Source: Acidobacteriaceae bacterium
GTDB lineage: Bacteria > Acidobacteriota > Terriglobia > Terriglobales > Acidobacteriaceae
Direction of reading: 5' to 3'
DNA length: 64,000 nucleotides
Assembly: GCA_027311125.1 (NCBI GenBank)
Contig: DAICZO010000162.1
Coordinates: 1 to 64,000, forward strand
Shown one piece after another: positions 26,940 through 35,322 of this stretch (within the stretch, counting starts at the first letter, position 1; each line of letters opens with the position of its first letter). The notes beneath the pieces are model-generated. The model saw only the letters and a list, made by a program, of their open reading frames with translations. It ran no database searches and was not told where the DNA came from. Both the position numbers and the translations under genes were made by a program.

Positions 26940-27920
26940 TTACTCGTCCTTTAGAAACGCGACCGAGTTGAGCACGGGGCGATCCATGCTGCGAACCCAG
27001 TCGGTCATCTCGTCGGCAGCCTTGCCGTTGGCGGTGGCCTTGGCAAACTCGTTGCGCATGGCCTGCATCTTGGCCTCGACGTCGTCCAGTGCACTGAGCA
27101 GGACCGCCTCGGGAGTCATGGGGAGCTTGGGCGATCCAAACTCATACTTGCCGTGGTGGCTGAGGATCATGTGCTAGACCAGTACGCGCAGCCGCTCCGG
27201 AAAGGGATGCAGTTGCTTCACCTTTTCCAGCAACATTCCCTGGGCGATGCTGATGTGGCCGATCATCTGGCCTTCGAGGGTGTAGCCGAAGCTGTTCTTC
27301 CAACTGAGTTCACGGATCTTGCCGATGTCGTGCAGGATGGCGCCGGTAACGAGCAGATCGGCGTTGACCTCGGGATAAAACGGCGCCGTAGCAAGGCACA
27401 CGCGCACGAGCGTCAAGACATGCTCCAACAGTCCACCAAGCCAGGCGTGGTGCAGGGTCTTGGCAGCCGGTGCGGCTCGAAACGCGGCTCCGATCTCCGC
27501 ATCATCGAGGAACGCGAAGACCAGCCGCTTCAAGTCGGGGTTATGGAACGCGTCGACATAGGCGCGGAGTTCGGACCACATCTCGTCGACATCGAAGCGG
27601 GTAGCGGGCAGATAATCCGCGGGATCAATCTCGCTCTCGGCGGCACAACGCATCTTGGTCAAGGTGATCTGAAACTTGCCCTGATACTTGGAGATCTGCC
27701 CCTGCGCCTTGACATAGCAGCCCTCGGAGCAGGAGGTCATTGCCTCAGCGATGTCGTCCCACATCTTCGCTTCGAGCGAACCGGTCTTGTCGGCCAGCAC
27801 CAGCGCGAGGTACTGCCCACCTTGCTTTTTCTCGCGCACCTGCATGGAGGACAACGCAAAATAGGTTGTCACTACCTTGTTTTCGAGCTTGACGGCATCG
27901 GCTATGTAAAAGTCTTTCAT
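26940..27920 (-). pseudogene. YhaM-like OB-fold/HD-domain 3'-5' exoribonuclease, interrupted by an in-frame amber codon
   Basis: One 326-codon frame from ATG 27920 (MKDFYIADAV) to 26940 is interrupted only by TAG at 27174-27176, codon 249. The N-terminal part (1-120) is an OB-fold nucleic-acid domain (YLALVLADKTGSLEAKMWD). The HD domain starts near 145, with HHAWLGGLLEH and AILHDIGKIREL. After the stop, the same frame continues with [20 protein letters not shown], conserved in this family and holding further metal-ligand histidines. In place of the stop a CAG (Gln) would restore the protein. A frame-internal ATG at 27170 follows the stop by 3 nt. Either the gene is dead, the base is a sequencing error, or the stop is suppressed. 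The family assignment is strong, the functional status is not. Confidence 0.85.
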
Positions 27921-27962
27921 CTGCACCAGAATACCTTGCCCAGGGTAGTGGCCAACGAGCAA

Positions 27963-27984
27963 CGCGGAGACCGAAGTCTCCGCG
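27963..27984 (-). terminator. Very stable UUCG hairpin after the SurA-like gene
   Basis: A 9-bp perfect stem (cgcggagac / gtctccgcg) closes a tetraloop that reads TTCG on the minus strand. It lies 26-47 nt after the SurA-like stop, just before the HD-protein gene. The T-run is weak (TTGCTCG), so it may be a partial terminator. It would overlap a longer HD-protein N-terminus, which supports the 27920 start. Confidence 0.65.
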
Positions 27985-28009
27985 TCGCTGTTTCCGTGCT
28001 GGTTTTAGC

Positions 28010-29896
28010 TTAGTTTGGCTGGGTTCCGGTTGTTGGCGCCGGAGCGGGGTTGGTGGTTCCGTCACCTGCGGCCGGCGGAGCGGGATTGGGCTTCGGCGTC
28101 CGGTACGGCATGGGCTCGGCCGGCGGCGGTGCTGGCTCCTTGGCTTTCTTCTGTAGCCGTTCTTTGGCAACACCCTTGGCCCGCTTCTTTTTGACCTTTT
28201 TGGCGGTATCGCCGTTGAGGCCAAGCGGCGCGGCCTGGGTGGCGGCTGCGGCTTTTTCGTCCGCGGTCATGGGGACGGGAGCAATGGCTGCCTTCTCCTT
28301 GATGGCGCTGACTTTCTTAGCCTTCTTTGCGGCTTCGATCTCCTTCTGGCGGTCGCTGAACCGGGCCTTTTTGACTACGGGCGCCTTGGGGGCCAATGGA
28401 TCGGCATCGGAGGTCGAAGAGATTTCGGTGGTGGTGTCGACCGGAGCGATGGCGGCACCGGGGGCTACGGCTGAGCCCTGTGCGATCGCTGCCGAAGCTG
28501 CACCGGCACCCATATCGGTGCCCACTGCGGTCTCCTGCTGGCCACCCGGGAGAGAGTTACGCGGAGCCTGTCCGAAACGGACCTTCTCACGCTTGATCTT
28601 CTTCTTTTTGCCGTTGGTCTTGACGGCCTTGGCAGTGGGTGCGGCAGGAGTCGCCGGCTTGGGGGTTGCGGCTGCGTTGTCGGCAGCTGTGGTGTTGCCC
28701 CCGACGGCTGCCGGGGAGAAGTGTCCGCCACGATCGAACCGCTGCTTCTGTTGCACCTTCTTCTTCTTGACGACCGGTGGCGCGTAGGCCGTAAATACTG
28801 GCTTGGTCTGCTTGGCGCTGGCCCCGGTATCCACAAAACCAGGCTTGATGTCGATGTAAGCCTCTTCGCGCAGATGCGTCAGATACGCACGCAGGGCTGG
28901 CTGAAGCTGGTCCATGTACATCGCTTCCTGAATCTGCGGCTCAATGTCCTTGAGGGGTGGAACGCCTGCGGCCTGATGCTCAGTGACCTTGAGGATGACG
29001 AAGCCCTGGCGAGTGCGAATTGGGGCGGTGGACTGCCCTGCCTTGAGGCCGAAGGTCTGGTCTTCCAACACCTTGGCGAGCGCGCCGCGCTTGAATAAGC
29101 CAAGGTCGCCGCCCTGTGCTGCCGTGGGCCCACCAGAGTAGGTCTTCGCCAGATCTTCAAATTTGCTACCAGCTGCGAGTTTGGCGGCAACATCGGCGGC
29201 CTTCGCCTGGGCCTGTGCGACGACGTCGTCCTTCGCATCGGCCGGGGTTGGGATGAGTATCTCGCTGAGGCGAATCTGCTCGGGCTGTTCAAACTCGTTT
29301 TTGTGCGCCTCGTAGAACGACTGCTCCTGCGCCTGGGTCATCTGCAGGCGGCGGCCCACCTCGTCGCGGACGACCTGCTGGGTAATGACGGTGTTGCGGA
29401 TGTTGGCCTTGAAGTCCTCGAAGGATACGCCCTGCTGACGGGCTGCCTTCTCGAGATCTTCCATGGTGTCGAGGTGGTTCTGCTTGCGGATTTCGTCGAG
29501 CCGGCGAATGACTTCAGCGTCAGCGTTCAGGCCAAGCTCTTTGCCACGCGAGAGCAGCAGTTGCTGGTCGATCATGTCGCGCAGCATGTTCTTGCGGCGT
29601 TCGGCTGCGTCGGCGGGGCTGGCGTTGGTCTGCTGCAGTTCCTGCTCCAACTGCTGCTGGCTGCGTTCGACGTCGCTGCGGCTGATGATCTGATCGTTGA
29701 CCCGCACGATCACATCCTCGACCACGGTCCCGTTGGGCGTGATTGCGACGGGCGTTGGCAACGTGAGTTGCGGTTGCGGCGCGGCTGGCACGGCGTAAGG
29801 GCTTTGGTAACGCGGAGTCTGGGCAGACACCGCTCCCGGCAACGCGATCAGGCTGAGCCCGCACACGACCGCTAACTGCGAAATTCTCAAGGTCAT
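28010..29896 (-). CDS. SurA-like periplasmic peptidyl-prolyl isomerase with long Lys/Ala/Pro-rich tail
   Basis: The protein has 628 aa from the preferred ATG 29896, which gives a clean signal peptide (cleavage near AVSAQTP); an ATG at 29938 would add 14 polar residues. A SurA-type N-terminal chaperone domain (about 55-190: VIVRVNDQIISRSDVERSQ) precedes a parvulin (PpiC) domain at about 200-310 (QIRLSEILIPTP, YSGGPTAAQGGDLGLFKRG). The last 250 residues are low-complexity, rich in Ala, Pro and Lys clusters (KTNGKKKKIKREKVRFGQ, KKAKKVSAIKEK). SurA-like proteins fold outer-membrane proteins. The basic tail is far from the usual 430-aa architecture and may bind envelope polymers. Divergent from the S41 peptidase gene. 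Confidence 0.9.
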   Translation of the reverse strand: MTLRISQLAVVCGLSLIALPGAVSAQTPRYQSPYAVPAAPQPQLTLPTPVAITPNGTVVEDVIVRVNDQIISRSDVERSQQQLEQELQQTNASPADAAERRKNMLRDMIDQQLLLSRGKELGLNADAEVIRRLDEIRKQNHLDTMEDLEKAARQQGVSFEDFKANIRNTVITQQVVRDEVGRRLQMTQAQEQSFYEAHKNEFEQPEQIRLSEILIPTPADAKDDVVAQAQAKAADVAAKLAAGSKFEDLAKTYSGGPTAAQGGDLGLFKRGALAKVLEDQTFGLKAGQSTAPIRTRQGFVILKVTEHQAAGVPPLKDIEPQIQEAMYMDQLQPALRAYLTHLREEAYIDIKPGFVDTGASAKQTKPVFTAYAPPVVKKKKVQQKQRFDRGGHFSPAAVGGNTTAADNAAATPKPATPAAPTAKAVKTNGKKKKIKREKVRFGQAPRNSLPGGQQETAVGTDMGAGAASAAIAQGSAVAPGAAIAPVDTTTEISSTSDADPLAPKAPVVKKARFSDRQKEIEAAKKAKKVSAIKEKAAIAPVPMTADEKAAAATQAAPLGLNGDTAKKVKKKRAKGVAKERLQKKAKEPAPPPAEPMPYRTPKPNPAPPAAGDGTTNPAPAPTTGTQPN

Positions 29897-30155
29897 CTTC
29901 ACTCGTATCTTTATCAACGTCCGCGATTGGGATGCCATCGATCAACACTCCCGAACCCGTCATTAAGACTCGATGCAGGGATCGAACGGTATCCAGACAT
30001 AATTCTAACCGCCACCGCCTTATCGTGCGAATCCCACCCCTGTCCTGCTGCGTCGCTCACCTGCCAGTGCTATACTCCGTCCAAAGTAGGACGGTATTCC
30101 ACCGGACCCACCGCGCTCGCTCAGGCACCGTTTTACATCGAGGTCATACCCGCCC

Positions 30156-31772
30156 ATGGCACCACGTACTCGCCGCGCCCTCTTCTCCGTAACCGTCTTC
30201 CTCGCGACCTGCGCGGTCTTCGGCACGCTCATCAACCAGAAGGTTGCAGCGCAGTCCGCATCGGATGAGTCGACCCTCCGCGATAGCCTCCATGCCTTTA
30301 CCGACGTTTACTCGATTGTGGAGCAGAACTACGCCGAGAAGCTGGACACCGACAAGACGGACAAGGTCATCTACGACGGTGCCATCCCGGGGATGCTGCA
30401 CACTCTGGACCCGCACTCTAACTTCTACGATCCTAAGGCCTTCGCCCAGATGCGTGAAGACCAGCATGGCAAGTACTACGGCGTCGGTATGTCCATCCAG
30501 CCGCAGCCAGACAAGAATGGCACGACCAAGATCGTGGTTTTGGCGCCTTTTGAGGGGACCCCGTCGTACAAGGCAGGCATCAAGCCTGGTGACGTGATTC
30601 TGTTGATTGATGGTAAGTCCACCGACGGGATGGACTCGGCTGCGGTTGCTTCCCTGCTGAAAGGCCCTCGTGGAACCCATGTTTCGGTGACGATGAGCCG
30701 TGAAGGAGCCAGTAAGCCGCTGGTTTTCGACCTGATCCGAGACGAAATTCCACGTAATTCCGTCGATCTGGCCTTTATGATCCGCCCCGGCATCGGCTAT
30801 ATCCATGTTACGAATTTTATGGAGACAACCAGCCGTGAGGTTGGCGATGCCCTCGACAGGTTCGGCGACATCAAGGGTCTGGTGATCGACCTGCGCGGCA
30901 ACCCAGGCGGCCTGCTGAACGAAGCCGTCAACATGTCGGACAAGTTCCTGCAGAAGGGACAGATTGTCGTCTCGCAACGCGGACGGGCCTTCCCCGACCA
31001 GGTCTACCGCGTCTCCCACGGAGAAGAGGGGACCAAGTATCCGATCGTCGTTCTGGTGAACCGCAACACCGCCTGGGCGGGTGAGATCGTCTCCGGTGCA
31101 CTACAGGACCATGACCGCGCCTTGATCGTCGGCGAGACCACCTTCGGTAAAGGCCTGGTGCAGACGGTATTCCAAATCACGGAGAACACTGGTCTGGCCC
31201 TGACCACCTACCACTACTACACGCCCTCTGGCCGGTTGATCCAGCGCAACTACGACCACGTCTCGCTGTACGACTACTACTATGTGCGCAATGATGCGGC
31301 CAAGCCGGACAAGACCAACCTTGAGGTCAAGCTTACGGACTCCGGCCGGACGGTCTATGGTGGTGGCGGCATCACGCCGGATGAGAAGATCGACAACCTC
31401 AAATCTAATCACTTCCAGGACACGCTGCTTCAGCACTATGCTTTCTTCAACTTCAGCAAGCACTATCTGGCCAGCCACACGGTTGCACGAGACTTCGTTG
31501 TGGATGACGCGGTGATGCAGCAGTTCAAGGACTACCTGAAGAGCAATTCCATCGAATACACCGATGCCGACCTTGCCGGAGTCAGCAACTGGGTGAAGGA
31601 GAGCATCAAGAGCGAGCTGTTTACGTCTCAGTTCGGCCAGTTGGAAGGCCTGAAAGTGCGTGCCGAGTGGGATCCGCAGATTGCCAAGGCGGTCACATTT
31701 ATCCCCCAGGCTGAGGCTCTGGAGCAGCACTTGGAAGCGACACAAAAGACGGTTGCCAGCGTGAGTCGCTAA
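30156..31772 (+). CDS. S41 family C-terminal processing peptidase homolog with Trp at the nucleophile position
   Basis: The protein has 538 aa with an N-terminal membrane anchor or signal (about 9-33). An S41 N-terminal segment, a PDZ domain (about 105-185: APFEGTPSYKAGIKPGDVI) and the S41 core follow (GYIHVTNFMETTS, GLVIDLRGNPGGLL). The general-base Lys332 is in TTFGKGLVQTVF. Exactly 25 residues upstream, where Prc/CtpA enzymes have the nucleophile Ser in G-[ST]-A-S-A-[SG]-E, the sequence is N-T-A-W307-A-G-E (codon tgg at 31074-31076). The enzyme should therefore not act as a Ser/Lys protease and may be a scaffold or PDZ chaperone. The C-terminal 150 residues are extra helical sequence. Transcription probably ends at the hairpin 20 nt downstream. 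Confidence 0.9.
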   Translation: MAPRTRRALFSVTVFLATCAVFGTLINQKVAAQSASDESTLRDSLHAFTDVYSIVEQNYAEKLDTDKTDKVIYDGAIPGMLHTLDPHSNFYDPKAFAQMREDQHGKYYGVGMSIQPQPDKNGTTKIVVLAPFEGTPSYKAGIKPGDVILLIDGKSTDGMDSAAVASLLKGPRGTHVSVTMSREGASKPLVFDLIRDEIPRNSVDLAFMIRPGIGYIHVTNFMETTSREVGDALDRFGDIKGLVIDLRGNPGGLLNEAVNMSDKFLQKGQIVVSQRGRAFPDQVYRVSHGEEGTKYPIVVLVNRNTAWAGEIVSGALQDHDRALIVGETTFGKGLVQTVFQITENTGLALTTYHYYTPSGRLIQRNYDHVSLYDYYYVRNDAAKPDKTNLEVKLTDSGRTVYGGGGITPDEKIDNLKSNHFQDTLLQHYAFFNFSKHYLASHTVARDFVVDDAVMQQFKDYLKSNSIEYTDADLAGVSNWVKESIKSELFTSQFGQLEGLKVRAEWDPQIAKAVTFIPQAEALEQHLEATQKTVASVSR

Positions 31773-31791
31773 ACACCAACCCAAGCAGCAG

Positions 31792-31826
31792 AAAGGCCGC
31801 CCCTGAGTCCGGGCGGCCTTTGATTT
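31792..31826 (+). terminator. Strong Rho-independent terminator
   Basis: aaaggccgccc (31792-31802) pairs perfectly with gggcggccttt (31811-31821) around an 8-nt loop, followed by gatttt. The A/T-flanked stem works in both directions and sits between the S41 gene and the oppositely oriented tRNA-Gly. Confidence 0.88.
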
Positions 31827-31864
31827 TGCCGGCAACTCCGGCAGCTATTTCTGTGTTGAATGTC

Positions 31865-31939
31865 TGGAGCGGGAGACGGGGATCGAACCCGCAACCAACG
31901 GCTTGGGAAGCCGCTACTCTACCATTGAGCTACTCCCGC
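31865..31939 (-). tRNA. tRNA-Gly, anticodon CCC
   Basis: Reading the minus strand: acceptor gcgggag pairs with ctcccgc (7 bp), the discriminator is T and CCA is encoded. The anticodon stem is gcggc/gccgt with the 7-nt loop ttCCCaa, giving anticodon CCC (reads GGG). The T arm is gcggg-ttcgatc-cccgt. All arms are intact. No repeat of its 3' end that would mark an integrated element was found nearby. Confidence 0.96.
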
Positions 31940-32044
31940 TTCGAACCCTATTATAACCGCGAAACGGGTATGAATCGAGATTGGCCTATGCCGACCACTC
32001 TGAGTACTGCTCCTTCCGGGATACAGGCGTGGAGGCTGTCTCGG

Positions 32045-32548
32045 TCAGGAGGGTTGCGACTGGCTGGATCCAATCTTGTTCAGTTCCTGCTGTAACGCGA
32101 GCGAATCGAGACTGGCGATGGGCAGACTCAGAAACATGCGGATACGCCGACTCAGTTCAGCGAATGCCAGGCTAAAGGCGTGTTCGATCTCCGCAGGAGT
32201 TCCTGCAACGGATGCAGGATCGGGGATGCCCCAGTGCGCTGTGACCGGTTGTCCTGGCCAGATAGGACAGACCTCGTTGGCCGCGTTGTCGCAGACGGTA
32301 AAGATGAAGTTGAGGTGAGGCGAATCGGGTTGCGAGAACTCTTCCCAGGACTTGCTGCGTAGACTGGTTGCGTCCCAGCCTGCCCGCTCGATCTGACGGA
32401 TAGCCTCAGGCCGTACCCGTCCTGCAGGGTGGCTACCTGCGCTGAAAGCGGTAAAGCTGGCACCGCCAATATTGTTCAGGATTGCTTCCGCCATGATCGA
32501 ACGGGCAGAGTTGCCGGTGCAGAGAAACATTACGTTGTAGTGCTGCAT
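32045..32548 (-). CDS. arsC: Arsenate reductase, low-molecular-weight phosphatase type
   Basis: This 167-aa enzyme reduces arsenate to arsenite for export. The phosphatase-like P-loop C-x5-R is C10-TGNSA-R16 (FLCTGNSARSIMAEAIL), as in ArsC enzymes of the thioredoxin- or mycothiol-linked type. Further Cys residues lie in FTVCDNAANEVCPIWPG, a typical position for the shuttle cysteines. It follows arsM by 27 bp on the same strand and is the distal gene of the arsM-arsC unit, divergent from arsR-acr3. Confidence 0.93.
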   Translation of the reverse strand: MQHYNVMFLCTGNSARSIMAEAILNNIGGASFTAFSAGSHPAGRVRPEAIRQIERAGWDATSLRSKSWEEFSQPDSPHLNFIFTVCDNAANEVCPIWPGQPVTAHWGIPDPASVAGTPAEIEHAFSLAFAELSRRIRMFLSLPIASLDSLALQQELNKIGSSQSQPS

Positions 32549-32575
32549 AGGGGTTCTTAGCCTCTTGGTTCGAGT

Positions 32576-33463
32576 TCAGGATGCGCTGGGCTTGACGGCA
32601 AAGACCTTGACACTGGCGGCCGCGGCGTTGATGTCGTACTGCGCGAGCAGGGTGGTTAGCTCCTCGTGCAGGGTAGCCGACTGGGTTGGGGCCGGCGTAC
32701 AACATGACGATTCGATGAGTTGGAACGGGCTTGCCTCGGCCATCGAGGGCGAGCAGCAGCCGGACTGGTTCTCTACCTTCGCGTAGGCATTGAGGTCTGC
32801 ACCGCTATCCACGATCTCCACGTGGGCAAACCCGGCTGCGAGTAGCTGGGCACGGTAGTCGTCGATCAGAAGAGCGCCGGCGATGCAACCGACGTATGCG
32901 GCCACACTTTGGGCGACGGCCTTCGGCAGTTCGTGCTTCAGCGCGATATCGCTGATGGCTACACGCCCACCTGGCTTGAGCACGCGTGCAATCTCGCGGA
33001 AGACGGCTGGCTTGTTGGGGGCGAGATTGATGACGCAGTTGGAGACGACACAATCCACCGAAGCATCGGGTAGCGGAATCTGATCGATGGTCGATTGGTA
33101 GAACTCAACATTCTGATAGCCACCTGAACGAGCGTTGGCTCGGGAACGCTCAATCATCTCCGGCGTCATGTCGATGCCGATGGCGCGTCCTTGCGGGCCG
33201 ACCAGCTTCGAGGCAAGGAACACATCAAGGCCACCACCTGATCCAAGATCTACGACGACCTCGCCCGGCCGCAGGTGTGCGGTAGCGGTGGGATTTCCGC
33301 AGGATAGGCCCATGTTTGCGTCTGCCGGGATGGAGGTGAGCTCCTCAGCAGAGTAGCCGAAGGCCTCTGCGACTGCCTTTACCCCTGCGTGATCGTTCGA
33401 AAGAGTACTTGCTGCGACGGCTCCGTACTTCGATTTGACCGACTCCAATATCTGCTCTGCCAT
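32576..33463 (-). CDS. arsM: Arsenite S-adenosylmethionine methyltransferase
   Basis: This 295-aa protein methylates As(III) to less toxic or volatile species. The SAM-binding motif [14 protein letters not shown] is at about 71-84. The As(III)-binding cysteines fit the ArsM pattern: C55 (LSCGNP), C143 (VSNCVINL, with C138 nearby) and C193 (YVGCIAG). The C-terminus adds two vicinal Cys pairs, C236-C237 (SGCCSPS) and C254-C255 (SSCCTPA), which could bind arsenite. A GAGGTG ribosome site precedes the ATG. It is the first gene of the minus-strand unit and shares a divergent promoter region with arsR. Confidence 0.94.
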   Translation of the reverse strand: MAEQILESVKSKYGAVAASTLSNDHAGVKAVAEAFGYSAEELTSIPADANMGLSCGNPTATAHLRPGEVVVDLGSGGGLDVFLASKLVGPQGRAIGIDMTPEMIERSRANARSGGYQNVEFYQSTIDQIPLPDASVDCVVSNCVINLAPNKPAVFREIARVLKPGGRVAISDIALKHELPKAVAQSVAAYVGCIAGALLIDDYRAQLLAAGFAHVEIVDSGADLNAYAKVENQSGCCSPSMAEASPFQLIESSCCTPAPTQSATLHEELTTLLAQYDINAAAASVKVFAVKPSAS

Positions 33464-33479
33464 GGAACACCTCTACAAA

Positions 33480-33541
33480 CATATTCGCTGAGGCGACTAT
33501 ATGCGTTGCAAAACACATTCGTCAAGGCGTATAAGTAAGTG
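33480..33541. promoter_or_regulatory. Divergent, overlapping arsM/arsR promoters with a repeated operator-like motif
   Basis: For arsR (+): TTGCAA (33506-33511), 18-bp spacer, TATAAG (33530-33535). This places the start of transcription at or next to the ATG at 33542, so arsR may be leaderless. For arsM (-): TTGACG (complement of 33520-33525), 18-bp spacer, TATAGT (complement of 33496-33501). Two direct copies of attcg-N4-ggcg begin at 33483 and 33517, 34 bp apart, each overlapping a promoter element. They are natural candidates for ArsR binding. Positions are read from sequence; function is inferred. Confidence 0.6.
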
Positions 33542-33949
33542 ATGGCACGAAAAGCATCTATGTTCAACCCTGAGCTTTTTTTCAAGGCTCTCGGCGACAA
33601 GACCCGACTACGCCTACTGAATCTGATGGGAGAGCAGGAGATTTGCGTCTGCTATCTGGTAGAGATTCTGGAGCAAGGTCAGCCGAAGATCTCACGGCAT
33701 CTGGCGTATCTGCGTCGAGCCGGAGTTGTCGAGGCGCGACGCGATGGCAAGTGGATGCACTACCGAATCGTGATGCCACCGGACACTGGCGCGGCACAGA
33801 TTCTGCGCCAGACGCTCGCATGGCTACAGGAGGAGCGGTCAATGCAGGCTGATCGTTCGCGCCTGTCGAAGGCATGCTGCAGCCCCGCCAAGTATGTGGC
33901 ACTGCAAGGCGCTCCACTTCCCGTATCCGTAATGCTTGAGAGCCGATAA
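33542..33949 (+). CDS. arsR: ArsR family arsenite-responsive repressor
   Basis: This 135-aa winged-helix repressor has its DNA-recognition region at about 48-65 ([17 protein letters not shown]). The metalloid site is in the ArsR position: EICVCYLVE with C35 and C37. A vicinal pair C112-C113 (KACCSPAK) near the C-terminus could supply further ligands. Expected to repress both divergent units until As(III) or Sb(III) binds. ATG 33542 is chosen; a GTG at 33539 is adjacent. The acr3 gene starts 2 nt after its stop. Confidence 0.94.
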   Translation: MARKASMFNPELFFKALGDKTRLRLLNLMGEQEICVCYLVEILEQGQPKISRHLAYLRRAGVVEARRDGKWMHYRIVMPPDTGAAQILRQTLAWLQEERSMQADRSRLSKACCSPAKYVALQGAPLPVSVMLESR

Positions 33950-33951
33950 CT

Positions 33952-35067
33952 ATGTCCCTTGCCCCCTACACGTCCGCAACACTGTGCACTCCTGCGGTTC
34001 GCAGGAAGCTCTCGTTTCTTGATCGCTATCTCACCTTGTGGATTTTTCTGGCGATGGCTATTGGAGTCGCGATTGGTCACTTCGTTCCGTCGACGGCTGA
34101 GTTCGTCAATCGCTTTCAGTCCGGAACGACGAACATTCCGATTGCGATTGGACTGATCATCATGATGTATCCGCCCTTGGCGAAGGTTCGCTATGAAAAA
34201 CTTGCCGAGGTCTTTCGCAACCGTCGTATTCTTGGCTTGTCGCTGCTGCAGAACTGGATCATTGGTCCACTGTTGATGTTTGGTCTTGCGCTGACGTTCC
34301 TGCGTGGAGAACCGGCGTACATGCGCGGTCTTATCCTGATCGGGATTGCGCGCTGCATCGCAATGGTGATGGTGTGGAATGAACTTGCCGGAGGCGATAC
34401 GGATTACGTTGCCGGACTGGTCGCGATCAACAGCGTCTTTCAGGTGGTCTTTTACAGTTTGTACGCATGGATATTCATCACGGTTTTACCCACGTGGTTT
34501 GGCTTGCAGGGGTCGGTGGTGCGGGTTGGCATAGGTCAAATTGCGCGCAGCGTATTTATCTATCTGGGCATTCCTTTTTTGGCTGGCATGGTGACGCGGT
34601 ACACGCTGATCCGCGCCAAGGGCGAGGAGTGGTACCGGACAGAGTTTATTCCTCGCATCAGCCCCTTGACGCTGGTGGCGTTGCTGTTCACGATCGTAGT
34701 CATGTTCTCGCTGAAGGGCGATCTGATTGTCAGACTGCCATTCGACGTCCTCAAGATTGCGGTGCCGCTGCTGATCTACTTTGTGCTCATGTTTCTGGTC
34801 AGCTTCTGGGCAGGCAAGCGGCTGGGCGCCAATTACGCGCAGTCTGCAACGCTTTCCTTTACGGCTGCGGGTAACAACTTCGAGCTTGCTATCGCAGTGG
34901 CGATCGCGGTCTTCGGGCTTAACTCAGGAGAGGCATTTGTCGGCGTGATTGGGCCACTGGTTGAGGTGCCCGCGCTGATTGGCCTGGTCAACGTAGCGTA
35001 CTGGCTGCGCAAACGGTACTACGTTGGAGAGGGGCCGAACGGGGCAGCAGAAGCTTTGAATGGGTAG
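33952..35067 (+). CDS. acr3: ACR3 family arsenite efflux permease
   Basis: This 371-aa inner-membrane protein has about ten helices. The hallmark Cys of helix 4 is C135 in [15 protein letters not shown], and the conserved Glu of a late helix is in [14 protein letters not shown]. It exports As(OH)3 produced by ArsC. It directly follows arsR (2 nt gap), so it is co-transcribed and induced with it. The 250 bp after it show no gene or clear terminator. Placement in the ACR3 rather than the ArsB family is clear from the helix-4 motif. Confidence 0.95.
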   Translation: MSLAPYTSATLCTPAVRRKLSFLDRYLTLWIFLAMAIGVAIGHFVPSTAEFVNRFQSGTTNIPIAIGLIIMMYPPLAKVRYEKLAEVFRNRRILGLSLLQNWIIGPLLMFGLALTFLRGEPAYMRGLILIGIARCIAMVMVWNELAGGDTDYVAGLVAINSVFQVVFYSLYAWIFITVLPTWFGLQGSVVRVGIGQIARSVFIYLGIPFLAGMVTRYTLIRAKGEEWYRTEFIPRISPLTLVALLFTIVVMFSLKGDLIVRLPFDVLKIAVPLLIYFVLMFLVSFWAGKRLGANYAQSATLSFTAAGNNFELAIAVAIAVFGLNSGEAFVGVIGPLVEVPALIGLVNVAYWLRKRYYVGEGPNGAAEALNG

Positions 35068-35322
35068 CTCGACGCGGTTGCAAGTGTCGCTCTTGAGACC
35101 GACGTTTCGTCCTTCGTCTTCAGGTTCTGTTCGATGGAGAATAGCCTGTGGTGTTGTTTGTGATCTTAGTCACTGCATGATTCCCCATGAGGCGTACTGT
35201 AGTGTTTGCAGGTAGTTTGCTGGCAACGCCGTCGGTTTCTCTATTGCAGATGCTCTGAAGAGGATGCTACCGAGTAAGCGTGGCTGGGCACGAAGCATGA
35301 TCGAACGATGAGAGATCGAACG

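Noticed and set aside
31865..31939. tRNA-Gly as an integration site
   Set aside because: No duplicated 3' end and no integrase nearby; flanks are core and ars genes in normal spacing.
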